Source of the DNA: Rhodoferax sp. OV413
Lineage (GTDB): Bacteria > Pseudomonadota > Gammaproteobacteria > Burkholderiales > Burkholderiaceae_C
NCBI GenBank assembly: GCA_945861785.1
Contig: CAMAWD010000005.1
Span: 62,001 to 126,000 of the forward strand
Direction: 5' to 3'
DNA: 64,000 nucleotides
Shown here: positions 16,915-27,857 of the stretch, one piece after another
Layout of the letters: every line of letters begins with the position of its first letter
Position numbering within the stretch: the first letter of the stretch is position 1
Made by a program: the position numbers and the translations under genes
The notes under the pieces: generated by a model
What the model was told of the DNA's origin: nothing
The model's input: the letters and a program-made list of their open reading frames with translations, nothing else
The model's database searches: none

Positions 16915-17684
16915 TGTTCCTGGCATCCAAACTGCTCGCCTTTGCAGTCGAGCCGCTGTTCTGGGTGCTGGTCCTGCTGCTGGCCGGTCTGTTGCTGCTG
17001 CGGCGGCGCCCGCGCCTTGGCGCCGGCGTCGTCTGGTCCGCCTTCCTGTCCCTGCTGCTCAGCACGTGGCCACCGGTTCCGCTGATGTACCTGCACTATC
17101 TGGAGTCGCGTTATCCACAGCTCCCTGCCGACACCGACATGCGCCAGTTCGTCGGGGTGGTGCTGCTCGGTGGTGCGCTGTCTCGTTCGGAGTTGTGGGA
17201 GGATTCCGGTCAGATCGCGCTCAACGAAGCCGCAGAGCGCATGACCGCTGCGGTGGCCTTGGCACGCAAGCATCCCCATCTGAAAGTGCTGTTCACCGGA
17301 GGAATCGCGACGATCACGTCCAAAGGGCTGACGGAAGCCGTCCGCGCCAGGAAATTCTTCGATGAAATGGGTGTGGATTCTGCCCAGGTGCTGTACGAGG
17401 ACCAGTCGCGCAACACGTTCGAGAACGCGCTGTTCAGCGCGACCGTCAAGGGCGTGAACAAGTCAGACCGCTGGTTGCTGCTGACCTCGGCCAGCCACAT
17501 GCCGCGCTCGATGGGTGTGTTCCGCAAGCTTGGCTGGAACGTCACGCCCTACCCGGTGGACTACAACACCGCTGGTGATGTGGACTGGCTGGACATTTCT
17601 CCGCATTACGGCCCTCGTCTCTGGGCGGTTGCACTGCATGAGTTGCTGGGTTATGACGCCTACCGCTTGCTCGGCAAGCTCTGA
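16914..17684 (+). CDS. DUF218 (YdcF/ElyC/SanA-like) membrane protein
   Basis: 256 residues. Two N-terminal membrane segments (AFAVEPLFWVLVLLLAGLLL and VVWSAFLSLLLSTWPPV) are followed by a DUF218 domain facing the periplasm or cytoplasm, with VVLLGGALSR, VLFTGG, EDQSRNTFENALFS and LLLTSASHMPRSMGVF motifs. ElyC-type proteins affect envelope integrity and peptidoglycan/lipid-carrier metabolism. Translationally coupled to pfp (1-base overlap). The start at 16914 is chosen because everything upstream in this frame is inside pfp. Confidence 0.9.
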   Translation: MFLASKLLAFAVEPLFWVLVLLLAGLLLLRRRPRLGAGVVWSAFLSLLLSTWPPVPLMYLHYLESRYPQLPADTDMRQFVGVVLLGGALSRSELWEDSGQIALNEAAERMTAAVALARKHPHLKVLFTGGIATITSKGLTEAVRARKFFDEMGVDSAQVLYEDQSRNTFENALFSATVKGVNKSDRWLLLTSASHMPRSMGVFRKLGWNVTPYPVDYNTAGDVDWLDISPHYGPRLWAVALHELLGYDAYRLLGKL

Positions 17685-17699
17685 GCAACATCGACGCGC

Positions 17700-18992
17700 T
17701 CAGCCCGCCAGGCGACTCACCAACACCTTGTCGATGCGCCGGCCGTCCAGGTCGACGATCTCGAAACACCAACCGGCGCAGTCGATCTTTTCTCCGGTGA
17801 CAGGCAGGCGGCCAGTGACGGCCATCAGCAGGCCGGCCACGGTGTTGTAACGCCCACGGCTTTCGCCAGGGAGTTCCTCGATGTCCAGCCGTGCCTTGAA
17901 TTCGCCCACCGGCATGGCGCCGTCCACCAACCAGGAGCCGTCGTCCCGCAGCGTGGCCCAGGCATCCACCTGGGCATGCGGCTGCAACTCGCCGGTGATG
18001 GCCTCCAGCAGATCGTTCGGTGTGATCAGGCCCTGCACCACGCCGTATTCGTCTACCACCAACACCATGCGGGTCGACTTGGCCCGGAATTGCTCCACCA
18101 GTTCCATGCCGCTGAGGGTCTCGGGCACGAACACAGCACTTTGCGCATGGGTTTCGATGCTGCCTTCGTTTGCGATGCCCAGGTGCAGCAACTGGCCGAC
18201 GCTGATCTTGCCAACGACGTCATCGAGAGACCCCCGGCAAACCGGGTACCAGGAGTGGGTGCCGCGGTCACCGTCCTGGGCAACCTTGCGCAGGCAGTCG
18301 GTCACGGAGTCGGTCGCCTCCAGCCACTTGATGTCGGCCCGCGGCAGCATCATCGAGGTCAGGGGCCGGTCATCGAGCAGAAACACGTTTTGCACCATCT
18401 GGTGCTCGTGCTCCTCGATCAGACCGGCGTCCACCCCCTCCTCCAGGCTGGCGGCAATTTCTTCCTCGGTCACGGCCCGGTTGCCGGCGGTGTCGATGCG
18501 CAACAGCTTGAGCACACCCTGGGTGCACGCCGACAACAACCAGACAAACGGCTTGGCGCCCGTGGCGACCCAGGTCATTGGCCGCGCAACCAGCCGCGCC
18601 ACAGGTTCCGGATAAAGTTGACCGATGCGTTTGGGAACCAGTTCGCCGAAGACGATGGTGGTGAAGGTGATGGCGGTCACCACAAGGCCAGTGGCAGTGA
18701 ATGCCGCTGCGCGCTCCGACAACCCGAGGCCCTCGAGCCAGCCAGCCACCCCGGCACTGAAAGCCGCCTCGCCCACAATCGCGTTGAGCATGCCGATCGA
18801 GGTGATACCGACCTGCACGGAAGACAGGAACCGGGTCGGGTTGTCGAGCAGGTCGAGCGCCGCCCGCGCCCCCCTGTCGCCGGCCTCGGCCATGTTGAAC
18901 AAGCGCACCTTGCGGCTGGCCGTCAGCGCGAGTTCCGACATTGCAAACGCGCCGTTGAGCAGCGTCAGCAACGCGATCAGCAATATGTCCAT
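17700..18992 (-). CDS. CNNM/DUF21 and CBS-domain membrane protein (hemolysin/CorC-like family)
   Basis: 430 residues from ATG 18992. N-terminal DUF21 transmembrane domain (residues 1-~190; MDILLIALLTLLNGAFAMSE, VFGELVPKRIG), then a CBS pair (VTEEEI and LPRADIKWLEATD to GLITPNDLLEAITGE), and a C-terminal CorC_HlyC domain (SWLVDGAMPVGEF to CAGWCFEIVDLDGRRIDKV). Members are thought to handle Mg/Co efflux or ion homeostasis; the old name hemolysin is misleading. Divergent from apaH with only 24 bp between starts, so their promoters overlap. Confidence 0.93.
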   Translation of the reverse strand: MDILLIALLTLLNGAFAMSELALTASRKVRLFNMAEAGDRGARAALDLLDNPTRFLSSVQVGITSIGMLNAIVGEAAFSAGVAGWLEGLGLSERAAAFTATGLVVTAITFTTIVFGELVPKRIGQLYPEPVARLVARPMTWVATGAKPFVWLLSACTQGVLKLLRIDTAGNRAVTEEEIAASLEEGVDAGLIEEHEHQMVQNVFLLDDRPLTSMMLPRADIKWLEATDSVTDCLRKVAQDGDRGTHSWYPVCRGSLDDVVGKISVGQLLHLGIANEGSIETHAQSAVFVPETLSGMELVEQFRAKSTRMVLVVDEYGVVQGLITPNDLLEAITGELQPHAQVDAWATLRDDGSWLVDGAMPVGEFKARLDIEELPGESRGRYNTVAGLLMAVTGRLPVTGEKIDCAGWCFEIVDLDGRRIDKVLVSRLAG

Positions 18993-19016
18993 GGAACCGG
19001 GGGCAAAATCAACACC

Positions 19017-19877
19017 ATGGCACTTTACCTGATTGGCGATATCCAGGGCTGCGACGACGCACTGCAGCACTTGCTGGACAAGATCGCGTTTTCACCAAGC
19101 CGCGACACCATGGTCGTGCTCGGCGACCTCGTGAACCGCGGGCCGGACTCACTGGCCGTGTTGCGGCGCATGGTGGCGCTGGGCAGTTCGGCGCGCTGCC
19201 TGCTGGGCAACCACGACCTGCATTTGCTGGCGGTGGCGCACGGTGCGCGCCCGCCCCACCGCAATGACACGCTGGCGCCGATCCTGGCAGCGCCGGAGCG
19301 CGGGGCATTGCTGGACTGGCTGCGCCGCCAGCACATGGCTCTGCTGGAAACGCTGCAAGGCCATACGCTGCTGATGGTGCATGCGGGTGTGATGCCGTCA
19401 TGGACGGCGCAACAGACGCTGGCACTGGCGGGAGAAGTAGAACAGGTGCTGCGCGGCCCCGATCTGGCCCAATTCCTGGCGGTTATGTACGGCGACAAGC
19501 CGGCACGCTGGCGCGACGACCTGAGCGGCAACAAGCGCTTGCGCTGCATCGTCAACGTGCTCACGCGCATGCGTTTCTGCTCGCCGGACGGCGAGATGGA
19601 TTTCGACACGAAAGAAGGGGCTGGGGCCGCCCCGAGTGGCTTTCTGCCCTGGTTCGACATTCCCGGGCGCAAGACCGCCGATTGCAGCGTTGCTTTCGGC
19701 CACTGGTCGACTCTGGGCTGGCTGGGCCGGCGCGATGTGTTGTCGCTCGACACCGGTTGCGTCTGGGGTGGGTCGCTGAGTGCGGCCCGCGTGCATGCGG
19801 ACGTCGGCGGCTCGGCGTTTCCTTCCTGTGAACTGATTCAGGTGCCATGCACACAGGCCCAGGTACCGGGCCTTTGA
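19017..19877 (+). CDS. apaH: Symmetrical bis(5'-nucleosyl)-tetraphosphatase
   Basis: 286-residue cytoplasmic hydrolase of Ap4A to two ADP, also a decapping enzyme for Np4-capped RNA in relatives. All metallophosphoesterase motifs present: GDIQGC, GDLVNRGPDS, GNHD, VHAG and FGHW. Start 19017 fits the family N-terminus (MALYLIGDIQGC); the much longer open frame upstream is antisense to the CBS-domain gene. Confidence 0.96.
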   Translation: MALYLIGDIQGCDDALQHLLDKIAFSPSRDTMVVLGDLVNRGPDSLAVLRRMVALGSSARCLLGNHDLHLLAVAHGARPPHRNDTLAPILAAPERGALLDWLRRQHMALLETLQGHTLLMVHAGVMPSWTAQQTLALAGEVEQVLRGPDLAQFLAVMYGDKPARWRDDLSGNKRLRCIVNVLTRMRFCSPDGEMDFDTKEGAGAAPSGFLPWFDIPGRKTADCSVAFGHWSTLGWLGRRDVLSLDTGCVWGGSLSAARVHADVGGSAFPSCELIQVPCTQAQVPGL

Positions 19878-19891
19878 ACTGGCTGGCCGGT

Positions 19892-21472
<1,581 letters not shown>

Positions 21473-21553
21473 CAGTACCTGCGGGAGGATTTGCCACCGG
21501 GCCTGTTTTGGGCGCCGGAGCGGGTGGAGCCCCAAGAATCGGGCAAACCGACA

Positions 21554-21724
21554 TTATCCTCCTATAAGTTCCTGGCCGAAAACGCAGGCCTTTGCGAAGT
21601 CGCCGGGGCAATAGAACCGGCCCATGGCGGTCTGCCCGGTGCCACAGGCGGTGGGTGTGGCACCCCGAAACAACAGCAGGCGGCCCTCCACGTTGTCCGA
21701 TGCGCGGTTGCTTTCGCACCTCAT
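21554..21724 (-). pseudogene. Internally deleted remnant of a YpfJ-like neutral zinc metallopeptidase
   Basis: A 56-codon frame (ATG 21724 to TAA 21554). It opens with [15 protein letters not shown], like the MRWxGRRESDNVEDRR start of YpfJ/KPN_02809 proteins. It then jumps directly to [23 protein letters not shown], which corresponds to the mid-protein SACGxxxxAxGPFYCPxD segment. The ~100 residues between, the following HExxH zinc site and the C-terminus are lost. Beginning and middle remain in one frame, so the loss was a clean internal deletion. Fragment lies between rhlE and pcp. Confidence 0.6.
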
Positions 21725-21773
21725 GCTTGCGCCCTTTCATAACCATGGCCACGGTTCGCGGTAAATTAGGGGC

Positions 21774-22445
21774 ATGTTCGCCCTGCGCCCCACAGTCCTC
21801 CTGACCGGCTTCGAACCGTTCGACAACGCGGACACCAACCCGAGTTGGCTCGCTGCCCGCGCGCTGCACGGGTGCCAGATCGTGCGCCACCGCATCGTGG
21901 CGGCCCAATTGCCGACCGCATTCAACGCCTCGGCGCAACAACTGGCAGGCCTGGTAGCGCTGCACCGCCCGGCCCTGGTCCTGTGCCTGGGCCTGGCGGC
22001 CGGTCGCACGGCAATCTCCCTGGAGCGTGTGGCGATCAACGTGAACGACGCACGCATCCCTGACAACGCTGGCGAGCAACCGGTGGACACCCCGGTCGTG
22101 CCGGACGGGCCAGACGCCTATTTCACCCGCATGCCGGTGAAGGCCATGCTGCTGGCAATTCGCGGCACCGGGGTTGACGGTGAACTGTCCAACACCGCCG
22201 GCACCTTTGTCTGCAACCACGTGTTCTACGCCCTGATGCACTTGCTGGCCACCCGGCGTGGCCACAAACAGACACGGGGTGGCTTCATCCACCTGCCCTG
22301 CCTGCCGGAGCAGACCGCCGCGCAAGGTGTGGGTGCAGGCATGGCGCTGGACGATATGGTGCTGGGGCTGAAGGCGGCCATCCGCGCCGCCCTGGAACAC
22401 ACGGGCAAAGGTGACATCGCGCTGGCGGCCGGAACGACACACTGA
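21774..22445 (+). CDS. pcp: Pyroglutamyl-peptidase I
   Basis: Cysteine peptidase of 223 residues removing N-terminal pyroglutamate from peptides. C15 family marks: LLTGFEPFDN at the N-terminus, catalytic Glu region GLAAGRTAISLERVAIN, catalytic Cys in NTAGTFVCNHVFY, catalytic His in GFIHLPCLPEQ. Length normal (about 215). Convergent with dcd; a 7-bp GC-rich hairpin lies between (22452-22470). Confidence 0.94.
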   Translation: MFALRPTVLLTGFEPFDNADTNPSWLAARALHGCQIVRHRIVAAQLPTAFNASAQQLAGLVALHRPALVLCLGLAAGRTAISLERVAINVNDARIPDNAGEQPVDTPVVPDGPDAYFTRMPVKAMLLAIRGTGVDGELSNTAGTFVCNHVFYALMHLLATRRGHKQTRGGFIHLPCLPEQTAAQGVGAGMALDDMVLGLKAAIRAALEHTGKGDIALAAGTTH

Positions 22446-22451
22446 GGCACT

Positions 22452-22470
22452 GGGCGCGAACGCCGCGCCC
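22452..22470. terminator. GC-rich hairpin between convergent pcp and dcd
   Basis: GGGCGCG and CGCGCCC pair around a 5-nt loop, 7 nt after the pcp stop. No T-run on either side, so terminator function is uncertain; its place between convergent genes favours it. Confidence 0.35.
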
Positions 22471-22500
22471 GAGCCCGTGGGCGGATGAATGCGAAGACCC

Positions 22501-23067
22501 TCAGGCCCTGGGCAAGGTGACTCCGCGTTGCCCCTGGTACTTGCCGCCGCGGTCCTTGTAGCTGGTCTCGCAGACCTCGTCGCTCTCGAAGAACAACACC
22601 TGGGCGCAGCCTTCACCGGCGTAGATCTTGGCCGGCAAAGGGGTGGTGTTGCTGAATTCGAGTGTCACGAAACCCTCCCACTCGGGCTCGAAGGGGGTGA
22701 CGTTGACGATGATGCCGCAGCGTGCATAGGTGCTCTTGCCCAGGCAGATCGTGAGTACGTTGCGCGGAATGCGAAAGTATTCCAGGGTGCGGGCCAGCGC
22801 AAAACTGTTGGGCGGGATGATGCAGACATCGTCGTTGAAATCCACAAAACTCTTTTCGTCGAAGTTCTTCGGGTCGACGACGGTGCTGTGGATGTTGGTG
22901 AAGACCTTGAACTCGGGCGCGCAGCGGATGTCGTAACCATAACTGCTGGTGCCGTAGCTGATGATCTTGTGGCCATCGCGCTGGCGCACCTGGCCCGGCT
23001 CGAACGGTTCGATCATGCCGGTGGTCTCGGCCATGCGGCGGATCCATTTGTCGCTCTTGATTGTCAT
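22501..23067 (-). CDS. dcd: dCTP deaminase
   Basis: 188-residue enzyme converting dCTP to dUTP for thymidylate synthesis. ATG 23067 gives the standard start MTIKSDKWI. Family marks: [39 protein letters not shown] with the catalytic Glu, [22 protein letters not shown] and C-terminal [12 protein letters not shown]. Monocistronic by appearance. Confidence 0.96.
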   Translation of the reverse strand: MTIKSDKWIRRMAETTGMIEPFEPGQVRQRDGHKIISYGTSSYGYDIRCAPEFKVFTNIHSTVVDPKNFDEKSFVDFNDDVCIIPPNSFALARTLEYFRIPRNVLTICLGKSTYARCGIIVNVTPFEPEWEGFVTLEFSNTTPLPAKIYAGEGCAQVLFFESDEVCETSYKDRGGKYQGQRGVTLPRA

Positions 23068-23144
23068 GTGCGTGCGCCTTCGGAGAGTGATTGCCCCTGG
23101 CCGCGATTGTAGGCAGGGCCCCACCCGATGGCGGGTTGTGGCAT

Positions 23145-24428
23145 TCAGGACATGCCGGCAATCACCGTGCGCTCCACCAGACGGTCATCACCCAGCACGA
23201 TCATGGCGAACAGCAGTTCATCAAGGCTGGCAGCGGCGGCGGTGCGGCGCTCCACCAATGGCGTGCAGCGCGGATTGAGCACCACGAAATCCGCCTCGCA
23301 CCCGACCTGCAGGTTGCCCACCACACCGTCCAGGCCCAGCGCGGCGGCGGCGCCGGCCGTGTGTTGCCACCACAGGTGTTGCGGCGTCAGGCTCAGGCCG
23401 GCCTTGGTCTGGCCCTCACGCCCGACGTAGTAGGCCGCCAGCATGGTGTGAAAGGGCGACAGCGACGTGCCACCGCCGACGTCGCTGGCCAGCCCGTAGC
23501 GGAAACCCACGCGGTCGGCACCCGCGTAATCAAAGAAGCCGCTGCCCAGGAACAGGTTGCTGGTAGGGCTGACGGCCGCCGCAGCGCCGGTGGCGCGCAT
23601 CAGGGCGCGGTCCTCGTCGTCAAAGTGGATGCAATGCGCATAGACGGCACGGGCGCGCATCAGGCCGAAGTCGTCGTACACCGCCAGGTAGGAGCGCGAC
23701 GCCGGGAACAACTCGCGCGCCCAGCGGATTTCGTCCATGTTCTCCGCCACATGGGACTGGATCCACACGTCGGGGTACCGCGCCGCCAACTCGCCTGCGC
23801 CGCGCAGCTGGCCCTCGCTGCTCGTCGGTGCGAAGCGGGGCGTGATCGCGTACCCAAGCCGTCCCTTGCCGTGCCAGCGCTGGATCAGGCTTTCGGTGTC
23901 GACCAGGCTCTGTTCGGTCTGGTCCCGAACGCCATCGGGCGAATTGCGGTCCTGCAGCACCTTGCCAGTGACCATGCGCAGGCCCCGCGCGGCCGATGCG
24001 GCAAACAGCGCATCGACCGAAGCCGGGTGGGAACTTGCAAATGCCAGCGCGGTCGTCACCCCGTTGCGCAGCAGTTCCTGCAGGAAGAACTCCGCCGTCT
24101 GCACGCAGTGCACCGGGTCGGCAAACCGGCCCTCCTGCGGGAAGGTGTAGTTCTCCAGCCAGGGCAACAAACCACTGGCCGGAGAACCGATGACATCGAT
24201 CTGCGGATAGTGCACATGCAGGTCCACGAATCCCGGCGCGATGATGCGGCCGTTCAGGTGCTCAATCGGCACTCCCTCGAAATGATCGGCCAGCGCGGTA
24301 AACGGCCCCACGGCCTGCACCACATGCCGCCCGGTGGCATCCGGCCCCACCGCCAGCAAGCCGTCCTGCTCAAAGAGGGCCTGGCCATCGGAGCCAAAAC
24401 GCAGGATCGCAGCGCGGTAACACTTCAT
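23145..24428 (-). CDS. guaD: Guanine deaminase
   Basis: 427-residue zinc amidohydrolase, guanine to xanthine. Seen: metal site [14 protein letters not shown], substrate-loop [26 protein letters not shown] and [12 protein letters not shown] (metal Asp), all standard for GuaD. Transcribed after the BMP-type binding protein 39 bp upstream, probably one unit, which suggests import and deamination of purine bases together. Product xanthine feeds XdhAB encoded at 35733. Confidence 0.95.
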   Translation of the reverse strand: MKCYRAAILRFGSDGQALFEQDGLLAVGPDATGRHVVQAVGPFTALADHFEGVPIEHLNGRIIAPGFVDLHVHYPQIDVIGSPASGLLPWLENYTFPQEGRFADPVHCVQTAEFFLQELLRNGVTTALAFASSHPASVDALFAASAARGLRMVTGKVLQDRNSPDGVRDQTEQSLVDTESLIQRWHGKGRLGYAITPRFAPTSSEGQLRGAGELAARYPDVWIQSHVAENMDEIRWARELFPASRSYLAVYDDFGLMRARAVYAHCIHFDDEDRALMRATGAAAAVSPTSNLFLGSGFFDYAGADRVGFRYGLASDVGGGTSLSPFHTMLAAYYVGREGQTKAGLSLTPQHLWWQHTAGAAAALGLDGVVGNLQVGCEADFVVLNPRCTPLVERRTAAAASLDELLFAMIVLGDDRLVERTVIAGMS

Positions 24429-24467
24429 GGGGTCAGAGCTTATCCAAGAAACCTGGTGCGTGTGGTG

Positions 24468-25565
24468 TCATGGCAACTTGCCCTGCACCCCCTCCGCCAG
24501 CCACTGCATATCCAGGATCTGCGGATCCGTCAGCGTCTTGCCGGCTGCGATGACTTCGCGACCGGTGTTGTCGCGCACCGCCTGCCGCGCGTGGAACGGG
24601 TGCAGGCGCCCGGCGGCGATGTCCTTTTGCCGGGCCAGCACTTCCTGCTGCACCTGCACCGGCACCTGGGGACCGAAATCCCCCACCCGGACCATGCCCT
24701 CCCTCACGCCGCCCCACACGCTGCCCGGTTTCCAGCTGCCATCGCGCACGGCACGCGCACGGCGGGTGTAGTAGTCGCCCCAGTCATGGGTCACGGCGAT
24801 GATCTGGGCCTGCGGTGCCACGGCGCGCATGTCGGAGTGGTAGGCCACTGCCATCTTGCCGCGCTCCTGCGCCGCCACCATGACCGCATTGGAGCCGGTA
24901 TGGAAAGCCAGCACATCCGCGTCCTGGTTGAGCAATGTCATCGCCGCATCGCGCTCACGCGCCGGGTCGAACCAAGTGCCGAGCCAGACCACCTTGACCT
25001 GCGCCTTCGCGTTCACCGAGCGCATGCCCAGTGCAAACGCGTTGATGCCCTGCAGCACCTCGGGGATGGGGAAACCGGCCACATACCCGGCCATGCCGGT
25101 GCGTGTCATGCGCCCGGCTGCCACGCCCGCCAGGTAACGCCCTTCGTAATACCGCGCATTGGCCACCGCCACGTTGGCGGCTGTCTTGTAACCGGTGATG
25201 GATTCGAAACGCACGCCGGGGAAGTCTTTCGCCACCCGGAGCGTGGGTTCCATATAGCCAAAACTGGGCGTGAAGATCAACTGGTGCCCCTGCTGCGCCA
25301 GATCGCGGATCACACGTTCCGCGTCGGGGCCTTCGGCCACGTTCTCCACATAGGTGCTTTGCACGACCGGCGCCGACCCAGGCTTGCCGCCGCCGTTCAG
25401 CGCACGCTCCATGGCCAGACGGCCCTGGTCGTGCTGGCGCACCCACCCGGCGTCGGTCAGCGGGGTGACGTACACAAATCCGACCTTGAGCGGCGGTTTG
25501 TCGGCGGAAAAGACGGGGGAAAAACAACAGGCGGCCGCAAGCGCGGCTACGAGGTTTTTGTACAT
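24468..25565 (-). CDS. BMP-family periplasmic binding protein (purine/nucleoside type), orphan
   Basis: 365 residues with a signal peptide (AALAAACCFSPVFSA). BMP family (PF02608-like) marks: VGFVYVTPLTDAGWVRQHDQGR, AERVIRDLAQQGHQLIFTPSFGY, YYEGRYLAGVAAG, GFPIPEVLQGINAF. These proteins bind nucleosides or purine-like ligands. It lacks adjacent permease genes; the complete transporter at 30515-35306 could be shared. It is similar in layout to the lipoprotein at 30515 but is not lipidated (no lipobox). Confidence 0.9.
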   Translation of the reverse strand: MYKNLVAALAAACCFSPVFSADKPPLKVGFVYVTPLTDAGWVRQHDQGRLAMERALNGGGKPGSAPVVQSTYVENVAEGPDAERVIRDLAQQGHQLIFTPSFGYMEPTLRVAKDFPGVRFESITGYKTAANVAVANARYYEGRYLAGVAAGRMTRTGMAGYVAGFPIPEVLQGINAFALGMRSVNAKAQVKVVWLGTWFDPARERDAAMTLLNQDADVLAFHTGSNAVMVAAQERGKMAVAYHSDMRAVAPQAQIIAVTHDWGDYYTRRARAVRDGSWKPGSVWGGVREGMVRVGDFGPQVPVQVQQEVLARQKDIAAGRLHPFHARQAVRDNTGREVIAAGKTLTDPQILDMQWLAEGVQGKLP

Positions 25566-25709
25566 GGTGGTCCTCTACATGGCTCCGAAATACGGGAATC
25601 AGGCTGTGCCGGAGCAGCGCGGCCTGGGCCGGATTTTAGCCGTGGACTCGCAGGCACACCCTGCGGCCCTGGCAGGCGACGCCGCTGTCAACCAGGTCAG
25701 CGGCCAGCT

Positions 25710-27200
25710 CTACAACCTGACACCCGCACTGTCGCGCAGCGTGAGTCGCATTTGCAGGCCCACCGGCGCCATCGCAAACATGAGGCGCTCGGCCGGCTCA
25801 CGGCCATCGGCCGTGCCGACGAATGAGACGTCGAAACGCGCCAGCAATGTCAGCAGCACCATCTTCATTTCCTGCAGCGCAAGGTAACGGCCCGGACACA
25901 TGCGCGGCCCGGCGCCAAAGGGCATCGAGATGCGTTTGGCCGACGCCGCCGACAGGCCACTCTCGCCAAGCCAGCGTTCGGGTTTGAAGGCCCGGCCTTC
26001 TGGCACAAAGGCGTCGTCGACGCTGTCGTGGCGCATCAGGCTGATGACCACACTGCCGGCGGGCACAGCCACGTCGCCCACCGCAGTGTCCGTCAGCGCC
26101 TGCAACGGCAGTTGCGGCGCCACGGGTTTGAGGCGCATGGTCTCGTTCATGCAGGCTTCGATGTATTCCAGCCGGGACAGATGCTCCAGCGTCACAGCCG
26201 CACTGTCAGCCAGCACCGAACGCGCCTCGGCCGTGGCGCGTGCCAGGGCGCCCGGGTGCTCGTGCAGCAACCAGATACACCAGGCCAGCGTATTGGCGGT
26301 GGTGTCCTCACCAGCCAGCAGCATGGTGAGCACGTTGCCTGCCACCTGGTCATCGTCAATGCCGCTTCCAGGCGCGTCGGCGGCAGCGACCATGGCCTCC
26401 AGCAGGCTCTGTGGCGCGCTGCGGCGCGCAGGGTCGGCCGCAAGCCGCAGGCGGGCTGTCATGATGAATCCATCGATGGCCGCATTTACCGCCACCATGG
26501 CACGGTCCAGCGCCCGGTCAGAGGGCAGCTTGAAGTAGCGCCAGTACGGCAAGGCGCTGATCATGCGGGTGAACAGCTTGGGAAAGATCTTGTCCAGATG
26601 CTGCTGGATGATGTCTTCGTCGGATTCCAGCGTATTGACGTCGGTGCCAAAGGCCAACCCAGCGATGGCGTCGACCGTGAAACGCATCAGGTCGGCCTGC
26701 AGATCGATGACGGTGTTGGCATTCGCCGCCCGCGACCAGCGACCGGCCAGGCGCTCGGCGCACTTCACCAGCGACGGGTAGTAGGCCTTGACGTGGCCCG
26801 GGTCGAAGGCCGCCATCACCATGCGACGCTGGCGTTGCCAGACTTCCCCATTGACCCCGAACAGACCGGACTTGATGCCGATCTCGAGGCCGATCGCCTC
26901 CAGCCGCTCCGTGCGCCGGAAGCCACCCGGGCGGTCGCGCAGGGTCGACGCCACCGCTTCATGGTCGGCAACTACGAGTATCAGACGGTTGCCCAGGCGA
27001 ATCTGGAAATAACGCCCGTACTCGCGCGCCCAGCGGCCAAGCTGCAGATGCAACTGCGCCGGTTTGATCTGAGGCAGGTTGCCCAGCAAGGGCCATCGTT
27101 TGGGGCCGGGCAGATCGGCGATGTTGCGCAGCGCCTTGCCGGTTGTGGGGCTACTTGACAACCTGGGCGCCGGTTCGGGGGGCGAGGTGATGCTTGGCAT
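25710..27200 (-). CDS. Cytochrome P450 (second, full length)
   Basis: 496 residues from ATG 27200 (TAGGAG seven bases upstream). Seen: proline-rich N-terminal LPGPKRWPLLGNLP, I-helix AGEDTTANT, K-helix ETMRLKP, PERW, and haem loop FGAGPRMCPGRYLAL. The longer form with an LPGP hinge and CPGR loop resembles eukaryote-like/self-sufficient-type sequences found in some bacteria rather than the island P450 at position 1. No redox partner is adjacent. Stands alone between purine genes; substrate unknown. Confidence 0.93.
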   Translation of the reverse strand: MPSITSPPEPAPRLSSSPTTGKALRNIADLPGPKRWPLLGNLPQIKPAQLHLQLGRWAREYGRYFQIRLGNRLILVVADHEAVASTLRDRPGGFRRTERLEAIGLEIGIKSGLFGVNGEVWQRQRRMVMAAFDPGHVKAYYPSLVKCAERLAGRWSRAANANTVIDLQADLMRFTVDAIAGLAFGTDVNTLESDEDIIQQHLDKIFPKLFTRMISALPYWRYFKLPSDRALDRAMVAVNAAIDGFIMTARLRLAADPARRSAPQSLLEAMVAAADAPGSGIDDDQVAGNVLTMLLAGEDTTANTLAWCIWLLHEHPGALARATAEARSVLADSAAVTLEHLSRLEYIEACMNETMRLKPVAPQLPLQALTDTAVGDVAVPAGSVVISLMRHDSVDDAFVPEGRAFKPERWLGESGLSAASAKRISMPFGAGPRMCPGRYLALQEMKMVLLTLLARFDVSFVGTADGREPAERLMFAMAPVGLQMRLTLRDSAGVRL

Positions 27201-27340
27201 GGGACTCCTACTACAGACAGGTGCCGAATAACTGCAAGGGTATACCACCGCCACGAAATTGTGACCAACCGGCCAGCCACGGCAGCAGCCCTTGCCACGT
27301 TCGACGTTAGGCCTTTCGTTGTCTGAACGCGGGCATAGAC

Positions 27341-27544
27341 TCAGCGCGACACAAGGCCTGAGACTACGTGCATGGTCACGATGCAGTAATAGTCGCCCGA
27401 CGCAGAAGCTTCTTCAATCATGGGAACGACTGCATTCAGGCGGTTTGCTGGCAGTGCGCCTTCAGCGACCAGCGCAGCCACTGCCGGTTCCAGTTGAAGC
27501 CCGTACATGCGAATCGTTGCGAAATCCGTGATGACTGCTGTCAC
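27341..27544 (-). pseudogene. Short unidentified ORF fused behind a broken toxin-antitoxin relic
   Basis: 67 codons from a GTG at 27544 that overlaps the stop of the truncated toxin frame. Sequence is well-ordered protein-like (TIRMYGLQLEPAVAALVAEG, PMIEEASASGDYYCIVTMHVVSG), with upstream in-frame residues RYLP continuing before the GTG. This suggests a C-terminal fragment of a larger protein joined to the relic. It faintly recalls the tail of SAM-dependent methyltransferases, but I cannot assign it. Confidence 0.35.
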
Positions 27545-27630
27545 GGGCAGGTAGCGCGGGCATGTTCCAGATACTGTGACTCGTGCAGGAGCTCAGCGCG
27601 AGCAGCCGAGTCGGCACGCAGTGGTTTCAC
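27541..27630 (-). pseudogene. Truncated RelE/ParE-like toxin start
   Basis: GTG 27630 overlaps the antitoxin stop (GTGA), as usual for these modules. Only 29 codons remain (KPLRADSAARAELLHESQYLEHAR). The phrase corresponds to the first helix of ParE/RelE-like toxins, where the partner normally continues for ~65 more residues. Broken and not expected to be toxic. Confidence 0.45.
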
Positions 27631-27857
27631 TGCATGAGTCGGGTTGCTTCGGCGATCACTTCATCCGCGTCGTACAGCGTTGCTTCGCCCCGTTCGTAGG
27701 CTGCGGTACGACTGCGAATCTCCACACGCCACGCTTCCTAGACTCCCGGATCTACCGGCTCGTCGAGCGACTCGCGCAGCAGCTCCACCAGTCGGGTTCT
27801 GTCTTGTGTCGAGAGAGCCTTGCCACGTTCAACAAGCTCTGATACACGGTCAGCCAT
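27627..27857 (-). pseudogene. Addiction-module antitoxin (PF09720-like) with in-frame stop
   Basis: 77-codon frame from ATG 27857 with Shine-Dalgarno GGAGG. The first half, ADRVSELVERGKALSTQDRTRLVELLRESLDEP, and second half, EAWRVEIRSRTAAYERGEATLYDADEVI, together match the small putative addiction-module antitoxins. Codon 40 is an amber TAG (27740-27738) separating them. With the toxin truncated downstream, the whole module appears dead. Confidence 0.6.

Noticed and set aside
17976-19016. Long plus-strand open frame running into apaH (633 codons in all)
   Set aside because: It is antisense to the CNNM/CBS gene, shows no family similarity, and apaH has a clear own start at 19017 with the standard N-terminus.
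23091-25826. 911-codon plus-strand open frame
   Set aside because: It is the exact antisense of guanine deaminase and the BMP-type binding protein, which are both well supported; composition is His/Arg/Gly-rich as expected for a GC-rich shadow.
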